From: Devosia riboflavina
Lineage (GTDB): Bacteria > Pseudomonadota > Alphaproteobacteria > Rhizobiales > Devosiaceae
Direction: 5' to 3'
DNA length: 43,406 nt
Assembly: GCF_000743575.1 (NCBI RefSeq)
Contig: NZ_JQGC01000025.1
Coordinates: 1-43,406, forward strand
Part shown: piece after piece, positions 6,934-14,034 of the stretch
Layout: every line of letters starts with the position of its first letter
Numbering within the stretch: the first letter of the stretch is position 1
The notes under the pieces: model-generated
What the model was told of the DNA's origin: nothing
Seen by the model: the letters and a program-made list of their open reading frames with translations, nothing else
The model's database searches: none
Position numbers and translations under genes: made by a program

Positions 6934-7563
6934 TCAGCGCAACTCGGCAATGATCGTGAGCTCGCCGTTCGGCAATGGACGCTGAAGTGATTTCGCCTCC
7001 GCCCATGGCGCACGTAGCCATACGTCGCGTTCTTCCTCGGCCCGTCGGATCACGGGCAATGCCTTCTCGTGGACTGCGCGACGACATCGTTGGGCTTCGT
7101 CGTGAAAAACGCAAAGACCTTGTGATGCCGGGGGCCTTCGGCCTTCCGGCGCGTGCCAGTCGGTCCAAAGGCCGGCAAAGAAGGTCATCGGCTCGGACTC
7201 GAATATGGCGAACCACGCATTCCCACTGATACCATCGGGAAGCTTGGTCGGTTCAGCAAAGCGATTGATCGGGACGAGGCACCGGTTCTCGACACCAAGA
7301 TAGCCTTTCTAATCGTCGAACCAGGGATGCCGGATATTGATATTACCACGGTTGGGCTTCTCGGTGACAGGATCTTTCAGCGACGGCAGACCCCAACGCG
7401 CGAAACCGAGCACCCGGGTGTCACCACGCGACTTGATGATGGGCGCCGTATAGTCTGGGTAGATGGCATAAAGCGGCGGAATGTTGCGCATGGCATCTTC
7501 CCACTCCAGGACCAGCGTTTGAATCGCCTCAGTCGTCGTGGTCATGCTGTAGAGATTGCACAT
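6934..7563 (-). pseudogene. SOS-response-associated peptidase (SRAP/YedK family), inactivated
   Basis: SRAP proteins form a covalent crosslink to abasic sites in single-stranded DNA through Cys2. The N-terminus MCNLYSMTTTTEAIQ retains Cys2, and GFARWGLPS and [16 protein letters not shown] follow. After HPWFDD there is an in-frame TAG, after which homology resumes in the same frame. Two frameshifts then break the C-terminal third, near the APEG and NDVVA segments, before HEKALPV and [19 protein letters not shown]. The gene is otherwise full length (about 210 codons). No LexA box is seen upstream. Confidence 0.85.
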
Positions 7564-7632
7564 TTATCCAGCTCATGGTCGATGAGCGAGAAATGGCAAT
7601 ATTGGATGGTGCCGGCCGTGCCTACGACCGCT

Positions 7633-7737
7633 TCACCAGTGGCTTCGATGACGACGCCAGAGGCGAACCAGCGGCACAGCGATGAGAATGATGATTGCGA
7701 AAGCCGACAAAATGCCGGCGATTAAAGCGATGTCCAT
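7633..7737 (-). CDS. Possible 34-residue single-span membrane peptide
   Basis: The ORF starts MDIALIAGILSAF and has one hydrophobic helix of about 20 residues followed by a basic end (RLWRRHRSHW), so it would sit in the inner membrane with the C-terminus in the cytoplasm. The longer frame to 7833 has no hydrophobic lead. The ribosome site is weak. It could be a real small membrane protein or chance. Confidence 0.35.
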   Translation of the reverse strand: MDIALIAGILSAFAIIILIAVPLVRLWRRHRSHW

Positions 7738-7864
7738 GGGTGCCCCGACAGCCAGATAGGCTGAACTGCGCGTACGCAGTACGGATCGCGCCCAATGATC
7801 GTGTGGTGCTTCGCGTAAACGGGCTCCTAACACGCGAAGATTGTGATCGACGGGAGCCGGGGGA

Positions 7865-8146
7865 CTAATTCAGTTCGACAAGAGTTGCGGAAATGGTTTC
7901 GTCGATATGGTCTTCGATCTCGGCAAATAAAGCATCCACGACTGCCAGGCGCTCCGCGGTCGTCAGAGTCTCCTGAGCGCTCACGGTAAATGTCCTGGTG
8001 TGAAGCTTGCTATCGCGACGCAGCGAATAGCCGACGCGGAACTCGATCAGGCCACGCTCGCTCCAGAGATCGACCAGAAATGTCTGCAGATAAAACTTGT
8101 ACCGCTCGATGAGCGTGTTCGAAAGCTCGTCGACGTATTCGTGCAT
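7865..8146 (-). CDS. Hypothetical 93-residue protein (paralogue at 36128)
   Basis: A soluble, acidic protein with the segments FLVDLWSERGLIEFRVGYSLR and AEIEDHIDETISATLVELN. A second gene in this window (36128-36409) codes for a protein of exactly the same length, with more than half of the positions identical; VDLWS, GLIEFRVG, EIEDHIDE and the final ELN are shared. This conservation shows that it is a real gene. No family name is recognised. It lies downstream of exoX with a hairpin between. Confidence 0.75.
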   Translation of the reverse strand: MHEYVDELSNTLIERYKFYLQTFLVDLWSERGLIEFRVGYSLRRDSKLHTRTFTVSAQETLTTAERLAVVDALFAEIEDHIDETISATLVELN

Positions 8147-8176
8147 TTTCCGCCCCTCCGACGGGAGCTTAGCGCC

Positions 8177-8204
8177 GAATTGCGACGGTCGTCACTCGCA
8201 ATTC
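8177..8204. terminator. Hairpin GAATTGCGA/TCGCAATTC downstream of exoX
   Basis: A perfect 9-base stem with a 10-base loop starts nine bases after the stop of the exonuclease gene at 8213. It has no T-run, so it may be a transcript-stabilising hairpin, a weak terminator, or an operator of the 8146 gene. Confidence 0.4.
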
Positions 8205-8212
8205 AAAACGGT

Positions 8213-8962
8213 TTAGAGCAATCGGCCCTGTACAGGAGACATAGGCTCTTCTGAGGGCACACCTCCACGTCGCCGCAATTCGGTCTCTGCGGTGAACCGG
8301 ACATCGACGTCACGGTCCTTCGAGTAGTGCTCCAGTGCCTGATCGCTGATGTCTTGCCAGCCCTTGCCGCGTTCGGAACCGGCTGGCACGCGGGGCAATA
8401 GACCCGGTTGGCTACTCCATTCCAGAAGCTGGTCGATGGCGGCCTGATTCAGCATGTCTCTCAGGTGATGTGCTGTGACATAGGCGTCAGGGAAGGCGCG
8501 ATGCGCCGGCAGCCCCACTTCATGCACCATACCCACCGGCATACGCTGGTAGCGCAGCATCTGGTTCGAGAAGCTTTGCAAATGCGGCCACAACCGGAGA
8601 GCGCATTTCCATGTGCAGATCCATGGGGCGCCACCGGATAGACGAGGCGTACAATAACGCTGCTCAAACGCCGCTCTATGCGCGGCCAACGCAGCTACCC
8701 CACCTTGTGGTTGCAGCACCTCCAGAGCAATCAGCTTCCACAACGGCGCGTCGGCGACGTATTCGTCGATGATGTGATGAATCGCCATTGTTTCCGGCGA
8801 AATCGGCCTTCCGGGGTTTACAAAGAGCGCACCACGTTCATCTGCTAGCGACCAAACACCATCGTCGGCCAGCATCACATCCTGCCAGCCGATTTCACAG
8901 ACATCATAAGGTCCATTGCCGGCGGTCTCTAGATCTATGACGCGTATGCGCGATGCAGTCAT
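8213..8962 (-). CDS. exoX: ExoX-like DEDDh 3'-5' exonuclease
   Basis: A 249-residue protein that follows E. coli exonuclease X closely in layout. Motif I is RVIDLETAGN near residue 10; RPISPETMAIHHI is near 53; APWICTWKCALRLWPHL corresponds to the ExoX WICTMK region; motif III is HRAFPDAY. The C-terminal part (GKGWQDISDQ...DVDVRFTAETELRRR) resembles the small DUF3820-type tail of ExoX. Motif II reads AHRAAFEQ instead of the usual AHNA.FD, so the usual Asp is Glu. The role would be 3'-5' degradation of DNA in repair. It stands alone with a 96-base upstream gap. Confidence 0.85.
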   Translation of the reverse strand: MTASRIRVIDLETAGNGPYDVCEIGWQDVMLADDGVWSLADERGALFVNPGRPISPETMAIHHIIDEYVADAPLWKLIALEVLQPQGGVAALAAHRAAFEQRYCTPRLSGGAPWICTWKCALRLWPHLQSFSNQMLRYQRMPVGMVHEVGLPAHRAFPDAYVTAHHLRDMLNQAAIDQLLEWSSQPGLLPRVPAGSERGKGWQDISDQALEHYSKDRDVDVRFTAETELRRRGGVPSEEPMSPVQGRLL

Positions 8963-9058
8963 CTGTCTTCCTCCGCTACCCCTTTTGTCTCAGCGTACCT
9001 GCAGAGCAGACAGAACGCGGCCGTAGATGACGGCGCGGCGCGATCCAGATAGCCGCCG

Positions 9059-9394
9059 CTATGCGAACATCTTTTGCAGCGTCGCCGCGTTGGGTGCCTC
9101 AGCCATCCGATCGCGAGTGCTGCAGAAATCGGGAAGATCGCCGTCCTCTTCGGAGGTGATGATGACCGGGACTGCCTGTTGGTCGCACTCTTCGAGAACG
9201 ACCTCGCAGGTTTCCGATCCTAGATGCGTATCGACAAATGCCAGATCCGGCTTTTCGCGCCAGATCAGCTCCAGGGCCGACGAACAATCCGGCGCAGGTC
9301 CGAGCACCGTGTGTCCAAGGTCTTCGAGCGCTTGCTTTAGCGCCTTCGCCTGATCGGCATTGTCTTCGACGACGAGAATGCGGGATGGGACCAT
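9059..9394 (-). CDS. Single-domain response regulator, conserved Lys missing
   Basis: A 111-residue receiver domain without output domain. Acidic residues in VVEDN, the phospho-acceptor Asp in AFVDTHLG and the Thr in IITSEED are present. The conserved Lys before Pro is replaced: the segment reads MAEAP. This could alter phosphorylation-dependent switching. The gene begins two bases after the stop of the 9397 gene, so both form one operon under a perfect EcfG promoter. Single-domain receivers are common modulators of the alphaproteobacterial general stress response; its partner here is unknown. Confidence 0.85.
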   Translation of the reverse strand: MVPSRILVVEDNADQAKALKQALEDLGHTVLGPAPDCSSALELIWREKPDLAFVDTHLGSETCEVVLEECDQQAVPVIITSEEDGDLPDFCSTRDRMAEAPNAATLQKMFA

Positions 9395-9396
9395 GA

Positions 9397-9654
9397 TCAG
9401 ATCGATCCCCTGATGCGATCGATGATCTGCGACAGCATCAGCTGCCCGGCGACACTGAAGACGAAGCGTTCGCCGCTCAGCTCGCCCAAATCTTTCGATT
9501 CCAGTTCTGCTACGGCCTCGGGGTCAGCTCGGTGGCCAGCAGCATCATTCGCAATGACGCTTTTAATCGCGTCACCGCTTTCCAGCTGATGAAAGGCCGC
9601 GAAGGCAAAGATTGCCAGTGCCTTGTCGCTCAGATCGTTAGGCGTCGTCACCAT
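9397..9654 (-). CDS. Hypothetical 85-residue stress-operon protein
   Basis: An alanine-rich, helical protein (MVTTPNDLSDKALAIFAFAAFHQ...) of no recognised family, co-transcribed with the single-domain response regulator. The frame is open up to 9753, but the perfect EcfG promoter at 9685-9709 puts the transcript start near 9678, so the start must be internal. ATG 9654, after GGAG, is chosen; ATGs at 9657, 9663 and 9669 are alternatives. Hydrophobic stretches are too short for membrane spans. Confidence 0.6.
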   Translation of the reverse strand: MVTTPNDLSDKALAIFAFAAFHQLESGDAIKSVIANDAAGHRADPEAVAELESKDLGELSGERFVFSVAGQLMLSQIIDRIRGSI

Positions 9655-9684
9655 CATCTCCATCGCCATGGCACGCGTCACAGC

Positions 9685-9709
9685 AACGGTATTTGCCACC
9701 ACTCGTTCC
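9685..9709 (-). promoter_or_regulatory. EcfG general-stress promoter of the response-regulator operon
   Basis: On the minus strand GGAAC (9709-9705), 16 bases, CGTT (9688-9685). This is an exact consensus match and the third perfect EcfG promoter within 5 kb. It also settles that the first gene of the operon starts internally. Confidence 0.8.
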
Positions 9710-9732
9710 TGTCTGAAGAAGGGAGCTCGGAT

Positions 9733-10041
9733 ATGAACACTGCCAATCTGCAACTCGAAGGCCTGCTGATGGCCATCGCCGGATTGAATCAGATGCTAGT
9801 CACCAAGGGCGTCGTTACCGTTGAGGAAATCGACAAGTGCCTTGCTCGATCGGAGCAGACTGTCCTCGGCGACGATCGCGTGGTCGAAGACCTCTCGCCG
9901 GCCAATCGCGACGCCATCGCCTTCCCGGTTCGGTTGCTTCGCCTCGCCAACAGTATGAGCGACAGCGCTGGCACGCCATCCTTTGGCGAACTGGCTCGAA
10001 TGGTCGGTGAGACGAAGGGACCGGACAACGATCAGCTCTAG
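9733..10041 (+). CDS. Hypothetical protein, 102 residues
   Basis: ATG 9733 has GGGAG upstream. The product begins MNTANLQLEGLLMAIAGLNQMLV, then a helical segment with VTVEEIDKCLARSEQTVL and an acidic end. No family is recognised. It is divergent from the stress operon at 9654 but shows no EcfG element of its own. It is followed after ten bases by the broken xthA copy 2, so it may once have been the first gene of an operon. Confidence 0.6.
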   Translation: MNTANLQLEGLLMAIAGLNQMLVTKGVVTVEEIDKCLARSEQTVLGDDRVVEDLSPANRDAIAFPVRLLRLANSMSDSAGTPSFGELARMVGETKGPDNDQL

Positions 10042-10051
10042 GCCGTTCGGC

Positions 10052-10299
10052 ATGAAGATCGCGACCTACAACGTCAACGGCGTCAACGGCCGCTTCCCTG
10101 TCCTTCTGCGTTGGCTCGAAGAGGCTGAGCCGGATGTGGTGTGCCTGCAGGAACTGGGCGGGATGCCGGTCTGCGGATCGACCATCTCCTCCTTGCGCCG
10201 TCCGTGGCCAAACGTCTCACAGACGCCGGTGTCGATCGCCATGTTCGCGGCTGTGAGAAATCGAGCGACCACGCACCGACGTGGATCATTCTCAAATGA
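10052..10299 (+). pseudogene. xthA: Gutted exonuclease III gene (xthA), copy 2
   Basis: ATG 10052 starts a good exonuclease III N-terminus (MKIATYNVNGVNGR, then RWLEEAEPDVVCLQEL, about 36 residues). Near 10156-10161 it jumps, out of frame, to DAGLRIDHLLLAPSVAKRL, then RHVRGCEKSSDHAPTWIILK and the natural stop at 10297-10299. About 530 bases of the middle are missing. The 3' breakpoint (just before DAGLRIDH) is the same as in copy 1 at 6520, which lies in the opposite orientation. Confidence 0.88.
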
Positions 10300-10584
10300 C
10301 GGCGCCGAAGACGCCAGATACATCCTCGTCCGCGCTCGACTGTGGCGAGCCTCCAACCCAATTTACCGAAGCGAAATGCCAGAGCCTCACCGAGGGCTGA
10401 TGGCGGCCTGGCGACGGGTTCGGTCGACTGATCCCCAAGTCATTCCGGCGGCCCGCCAAGCGGTCGATACAGCCAAGCACGCCTTGGGCGAACGCGGCCC
10501 ACTCTGGTGGACTGGCTCCCCCGATCTCAACCGAATGCTAGCAAAGAATTCCCCTATGCAGAATGGGCGGCCTCGGTTCGGTGA
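10296..10584 (+). pseudogene. Frameshifted small Rhizobiales gene after xthA
   Basis: The ATG overlaps the xthA stop (ATGA). The reading frame starts MTAPKTPDTSSSALD and stops after KCQSLTEG; homology-like sequence then continues in another frame as AVDTAKHALGERGPLWW and SPDLNR.LAKNSP, and a missing base separates this from YAEWAASVR and a TGA at 10582-10584. The pattern 'GERGP(L/V)WW..G.PD.NRH..KNTPYA.W' is one I recall from small uncharacterised Rhizobiales proteins. At least two frameshifts disable it. Confidence 0.65.
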
Positions 10585-10599
10585 TGGCGTGCCCGAGGT

Positions 10600-10811
10600 C
10601 TAGTCTTTTGGAACTTCCGCCGCTTCCAAAGCTGGCGTGATCGAATTGGGATCGTCCGGCAATGGAATATACCCTGGCTCATGAGCCAGTCGCGAACGAT
10701 GACAGAGAGGGCTTCATCTCGCGTCATGAGGCCTCGTGGTGGTCGGTCTCGATCCTCTATGAAGCAGTCGAGACCTTCCGAGAGTGCGTCGTCTAGCTCA
10801 AGCTTTGCCAT
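10600..10811 (-). pseudogene. Small protein gene with one-base deletion
   Basis: ATG 10811 with AAGGG upstream gives MAKLELDDALSEGLDCFIED, then LMTRDEALSVIVRDWLMSQG. There the frame changes: the original continuation IPLPDDPNSITPALEAAEVPKD and its TAG at 10600-10602 are intact one frame over. The interval of 212 bases is exactly one short of 71 codons, so a single base was lost near 10672. The shifted product would run on to 10554. It overlaps the end of the upstream small gene by 14 bases, so it belongs to the DUF3606 operon. A sequencing error cannot be excluded. Confidence 0.6.
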
Positions 10812-11010
10812 TGCGGCCCTTGCCATCGCCATGCGGCGGCGCCTTGCCACCGTGGGTGTAGCTGTTCGTTCCGGGATCGTCCTTATCGGGAGGGTTCGAT
10901 CCGCCAAGCTGCGGGATTTTGTCGTAGTCCTCTTCGGTAGACGGGTGAGGATCTGCGACATCATTCTTGGCGGAGGTGCCTTCACCGGTGGGCAAGCTGT
11001 TCCTGGTCAT
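10798..11010 (-). CDS. Small disordered hypothetical protein, 70 residues
   Basis: Starts MTRNSLPTGEGTSAKNDVADPHPS and is rich in Asp, Pro, Gly and Lys without hydrophobic segments, so it is probably disordered. The ATG overlaps the stop of the DUF3606 gene (ATGA), which supports both the start and co-transcription. Function unknown; disordered small proteins of this kind often belong to stress regulons in Rhizobiales. Confidence 0.6.
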   Translation of the reverse strand: MTRNSLPTGEGTSAKNDVADPHPSTEEDYDKIPQLGGSNPPDKDDPGTNSYTHGGKAPPHGDGKGRNGKA

Positions 11011-11189
11011 TTCGAGCCCAGCTTCTTTTCGACCGCCTCGCGGCTGTTGCCCACCGATTTGACGGCGGCCTTGACCTGGTCTTTTGACCTGCCGGTCTTT
11101 TCGGCCTCGTAATGGACCTCGTGATCCTGGACGGCGGCGACCCTGGCGCGATCCTGCGCGCGTCCTCGTGATGTCTGCGTTTGTGCCAT
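11007..11189 (-). CDS. DUF3606 family small protein
   Basis: A 60-residue protein whose core DRARVAAVQDHEVHYEAEKTG, then RSKDQVKAAVKSVGNSREAVEKKLG, matches the DUF3606 pattern (charged helix, V(S/E)..QLK.AV..VG). The biochemical role is unknown. GAGGAGA lies seven bases before the ATG. A near-consensus EcfG element (one mismatch) is found upstream, so induction by general stress is likely. First gene of a three-gene operon. Confidence 0.75.
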   Translation of the reverse strand: MAQTQTSRGRAQDRARVAAVQDHEVHYEAEKTGRSKDQVKAAVKSVGNSREAVEKKLGSK

Positions 11190-11219
11190 TGTTGGTCTCC
11201 TCAGTTCTCCTGAGCGGCC

Positions 11220-11245
11220 AACGCCTGAAGGACTCTGAGAGTTGC
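11220..11245 (-). promoter_or_regulatory. EcfG-like promoter of the DUF3606 operon
   Basis: On the minus strand GCAAC (11245-11241), 17 bases, CGTT (11223-11220), one mismatch from the consensus GGAAC. The distance to the start codon is similar to the perfect EcfG sites at the ku genes. Confidence 0.5.
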
Positions 11246-11525
11246 GTTGCAACGGGAATGGAATCGCGGGCACTGAATTGCATCGCCGATGCCGATGAGT
11301 TCTCCATGCCGGCCTAGAGGCCGCCCCTCCTCAAGGCGGCACCGTAGCCCGGATTCACAAGCTACCCAGCGGTACCGCGAGGCAAGATTGGGGTGGAAGA
11401 ACGGGCCGGCTGCCGCAGGCGGGTGAACGTGGTGAGATGGTGGCCATGCGCCTGAAGTCATCGCCTGATTGAGGATCGCATGGTTCGGGCGTTCCCTTTT
11501 GGCCTCTTCAATCTAGGAGCCAAAG
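11246..11525. other. Intergenic stretch without recognised gene
   Basis: Frames on both strands here are short and without family resemblance. No strong hairpin was seen. It separates the DUF3606 operon from the recombinase remnant. Confidence 0.4.
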
Positions 11526-11700
11526 ATGATCACGATCCTTCCCAACTCCCTGTCAGCCCGCTGCGTCAGAAGCTGATCGAGGACATGACCGACGGCGACC
11601 CAGCGCAACTATATCCGCAGTGTGGGGGCGCTTCGCATCGTTCCTCCGGCGACCGCCGGACACCCAAACACGTTGCGCGAGATGATGATTATCGCACATT
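11526..11700 (+). pseudogene. Remnant of a tyrosine recombinase/integrase N-terminal domain
   Basis: Pieces of the SAM-like core-binding domain of a phage-type integrase are scattered over three frames in the right order: ILPNSLS, SPLRQKLIEDMT, QRNYIRSV and RFASFLRRPPDT. Intact relatives begin with a similar 'SPLRQ.(L/M)IEDMT...TQ..Y(I/V)R.V..F..FL.R.PDTA' arrangement. The catalytic domain is absent. A good ribosome site (AGGAG) precedes ATG 11526. This is probably the trace of an old mobile element. Confidence 0.6.
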
Positions 11701-11849
11701 CCCCGGCATAGAAGCCGTTGTGCGATCTGACCATTATCGATCACCCCAGGCCGCCCACGGCTCGTGGCAGGTCATTGAGCGTTTGCTTGGCTTGGTGATC
11801 CCATTTCCGTTTCGGCGGGACCGACGAACCACTTGGCTGAGAGCCGCAC

Positions 11850-11918
11850 GAGTTCCCATGCCTGAACCAGGCGTTGGATAGCCTCTGTCGTCGTGGTCAT
11901 GGAATAGAGACTGCAATG
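11850..11918 (-). pseudogene. Second SRAP (YedK family) N-terminal fragment
   Basis: The minus strand reads CSLYSMTTTTEAIQRLVQAWE, nearly the same as residues 2-22 of the SRAP pseudogene at 7563, but the start codon is destroyed (CAT before TGC) and the rest of the gene does not follow. The adjoining reading frame soon ends. This is a duplicate end-fragment of the same family. Confidence 0.65.
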
Positions 11919-11951
11919 CTTGCGCGCCAATCGTGCGGGGCTCGCATCAGG

Positions 11952-12764
11952 CTAGTCGCGTTCGAAGTCGGACGGTTCGTCCCGGAGGGTCGGAACTGCT
12001 TGGAGTTCATCGGTCGCTCGACGAATAGTAACTTTGCTGCTGTGATCGCCAAGCGCCGCCACAGGCTTTCCCGCCTCGTCGACGCTAAGCGCGCCCACTA
12101 AGCTCAGATCTGCGGTTTGAATATAGGACTCGGCACGGTCAAGTGCTGAAGTCAATCGCTCACGCAGATTCTGAGCGGTCACGCCCGCGGGCAGCCCACG
12201 TACCGAAAGATAGTCTTCGTCCGGCACCGAATGCGAACGGCGGCGGATCTCCTCGATGATTTTCTGAGGCGAGAAGTTGGGAGGTTTTCCCGACGCTGCC
12301 AGCACGAGCGGTCCGAGGTGAGAAAATCGCTCCTCGATGGTGACGAGGTCAACGTAGTCGCGAGCTTTGGTACGAGTTGAGGCTGCACCGACCTTGTTGA
12401 CCGCCAAGTCCGCCGTGCTGAGTCGAACGCCCCATTCAGCGTCCCGAACCAGCGGAAAGTAGCGGTATCGGGTCTCGCTCATCCATTGCAGAATGGTGGC
12501 GTCGCCGCCTCTCGAAACAGTACATTCCACCACACCATAGATCAGTACGTCAGTGTTCACCTTGAAGCCGGCATCGGTCAGGGATGCCATGTCCTTCCGA
12601 GCTGTCGCGACAATTTCCTCATCGGTATCGTGGAATATATCGAGGTCATCCGACAGACGAAACCAGTCCTCATTCAGGACTGCACCGCCCGCCATATAGC
12701 TGGTGTCCGAGCGGTTTGCGGCGATGACCGCCATCACGTCTTTCTGCAGCGAAGTGAGAGCCAT
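11952..12764 (-). CDS. AbiEii-like nucleotidyltransferase, probable toxin of a TA pair
   Basis: A 270-residue protein with a nucleotidyltransferase core: AGGAVLN followed by RLSDDLDIF (two metal-binding aspartates) around residues 26-45, and the KARDYVDL element near 133-140 that AbiEii/AbiGii-type proteins carry. The C-terminal half is helical and less conserved. It starts three bases after the 111-residue partner, so the two are one operon, as in type IV-like toxin-antitoxin or abortive infection modules. Whether it modifies tRNA or another target is unknown. Confidence 0.7.
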   Translation of the reverse strand: MALTSLQKDVMAVIAANRSDTSYMAGGAVLNEDWFRLSDDLDIFHDTDEEIVATARKDMASLTDAGFKVNTDVLIYGVVECTVSRGGDATILQWMSETRYRYFPLVRDAEWGVRLSTADLAVNKVGAASTRTKARDYVDLVTIEERFSHLGPLVLAASGKPPNFSPQKIIEEIRRRSHSVPDEDYLSVRGLPAGVTAQNLRERLTSALDRAESYIQTADLSLVGALSVDEAGKPVAALGDHSSKVTIRRATDELQAVPTLRDEPSDFERD

Positions 12765-12767
12765 GAT

Positions 12768-13103
12768 CTATGCCGCGCATTGTTCAAGAAGCTTGCGACC
12801 AGCAATAAAGGCCTTGGCATCGCCGCGGGCCATCAATGCCTTGGCCAGGACGCGCGCCTTTTCCTCGACATTGCCAAGACGTGACAGGTCGATATTGTCG
12901 AGCACCCTGACGCCATAGCGGATCACGACCTCGTCGATGCTTTGCTGAATAAGGTCACGACGATGCCTGTGGCTGCGGCGCATGGCAGCCGCATAAGACA
13001 AAATCTCTTCTCGTCCGCTGGCGGGCACGAGCACTTCAACACGAACGAGGTCCGCAGCGCCACCAGCCGATCGATATCGCTTGATCCTGTCCTGAATACT
13101 CAT
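12768..13103 (-). CDS. Probable antitoxin partner of the nucleotidyltransferase
   Basis: A 111-residue basic, helical protein (MSIQDRIKRYRSAGGAADLVRVEVLVPASGREEILSYAAA...). ATG 13103 has AAGGAGA six bases upstream; the longer frame to 13226 lacks support. A perfect 8+8 palindrome 27 bases upstream looks like its operator. The segment VRVEVLVPASGREEILSYAA could form a strand-helix dimerisation unit similar to ribbon-helix-helix regulators, but I do not recognise a named family. Confidence 0.65.
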   Translation of the reverse strand: MSIQDRIKRYRSAGGAADLVRVEVLVPASGREEILSYAAAMRRSHRHRRDLIQQSIDEVVIRYGVRVLDNIDLSRLGNVEEKARVLAKALMARGDAKAFIAGRKLLEQCAA

Positions 13104-13129
13104 GGATTTCTCCTTTACGACCAAAATAG

Positions 13130-13146
13130 GCGTATCCGGGATACGC
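13130..13146. promoter_or_regulatory. Palindromic operator of the nucleotidyltransferase pair
   Basis: GCGTATCC (13130-13137), one base, GGATACGC (13139-13146): perfect arms located 27 bases before the antitoxin start, where an autoregulating antitoxin would bind. It could also form an RNA hairpin in a longer leader. Confidence 0.6.
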
Positions 13147-13515
13147 TTCAAGATCAAAACCGGCCATGCCTCTCCACCTGCGTTCGCCCGGCCGCGCCCA
13201 CGCAGAGCAAGCATCCGCATCGTCAATGAGGTGCACCAAGAGGCATCTCATCGCCTTTGGCGCCGCCCCGCAGGTGGGCCGCGCCGTGTTCGACTATCTC
13301 TATGAAATGCGCCCTTGCTTGAACCTTCGTGGCACGCAACGCCGCGACCAGCATCGATGCGCAGCATCTGGCTGTACTGAGGCGCTTGGCCGTCGGGATG
13401 CGCGGAGAAGGCAGTCAGGCTCTCACCAGCTATTCCAATTCGCTCGACTGGGTGGAGAATTCCACGACACCATTGCCAAGGCCTCTGGCAACGAGTTGAC
13501 GCGGGAGACTCCGGC
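13147..13515. other. Stretch without a convincing gene
   Basis: Open frames exist on both strands (13166-13519 plus, 13248-13787 minus), but their translations are low in hydrophobic periodicity and resemble no family. Probably decayed sequence upstream of the pseudogene at 13516. Confidence 0.4.
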
Positions 13516-13834
13516 GTGAAGGGGTCACGCGATCCCGAGGTCATCTTCAACCTAATCCGATATTGCTGGCCCATTAGCTTGAAACGAGCGCAGACGGCTG
13601 AATATGTACTCGCGCTTGACCGCGGCGTAGTGGTTGGCGCGTTCAAACCGTCGAACTGGGCACCTGCCCGAGCTGCGGATTCTCCCGACATCAAAGACAA
13701 ACGCGACGAACCCGGTCGAATTGCGGCCGGCGCCAGAAGAGATATGGCAGTTTTACGTGGGTGAGCATGGCAAGCGGGCAAACCCAACCGCCTTACCTGC
13801 CGTTCGCCAAGCCTGCCGTTACATCAACTGCTAG
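13516..13834 (+). pseudogene. Frameshifted hypothetical gene ending RYINC
   Basis: The first frame reads ISLKRAQTAEYVLALDRGVVVGAFKPSNW and stays coherent to DEPGR. The continuation PVELRPAPEEIWQFYVG and the final ACRYINC with its stop are in the next frame. The order 'W.IS..RA..AEYVLA...G.V...F.P..W, then a YVG element, then RY(V/I)NC' is typical of an uncharacterised family often found beside restriction or abortive infection genes. One frameshift near 13700 breaks it. The true start is uncertain. Confidence 0.55.
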
Positions 13835-14034
13835 CAGGAATGAGAGCATCGAGCGTCGCGACAGGATAGGGAGCGGAAAAGGCGCAGCTTTCGAAGCTGG
13901 GGAAGCCGGCCATGTGTTCGCGACAGACGCCGAAGCCGGAGGAATTTTCGTTGCTGCCAGCCGATCGGAAGAATGCCTCAGCTTTCACTACCGCTTTGAG
14001 GGCAAGGACGCGCGAGTTGGGGCATGACGAGATT

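Noticed and set aside
6450..7013. N-terminal extension of the second ku frame
   Set aside because: The extension crosses the EcfG promoter and reads through the xthA remnant. A good ribosome site precedes ATG 6449.
13761..14027. An 88-codon plus-strand ORF
   Set aside because: It overlaps the end of the RYINC pseudogene in another frame and has no ribosome site or family features.
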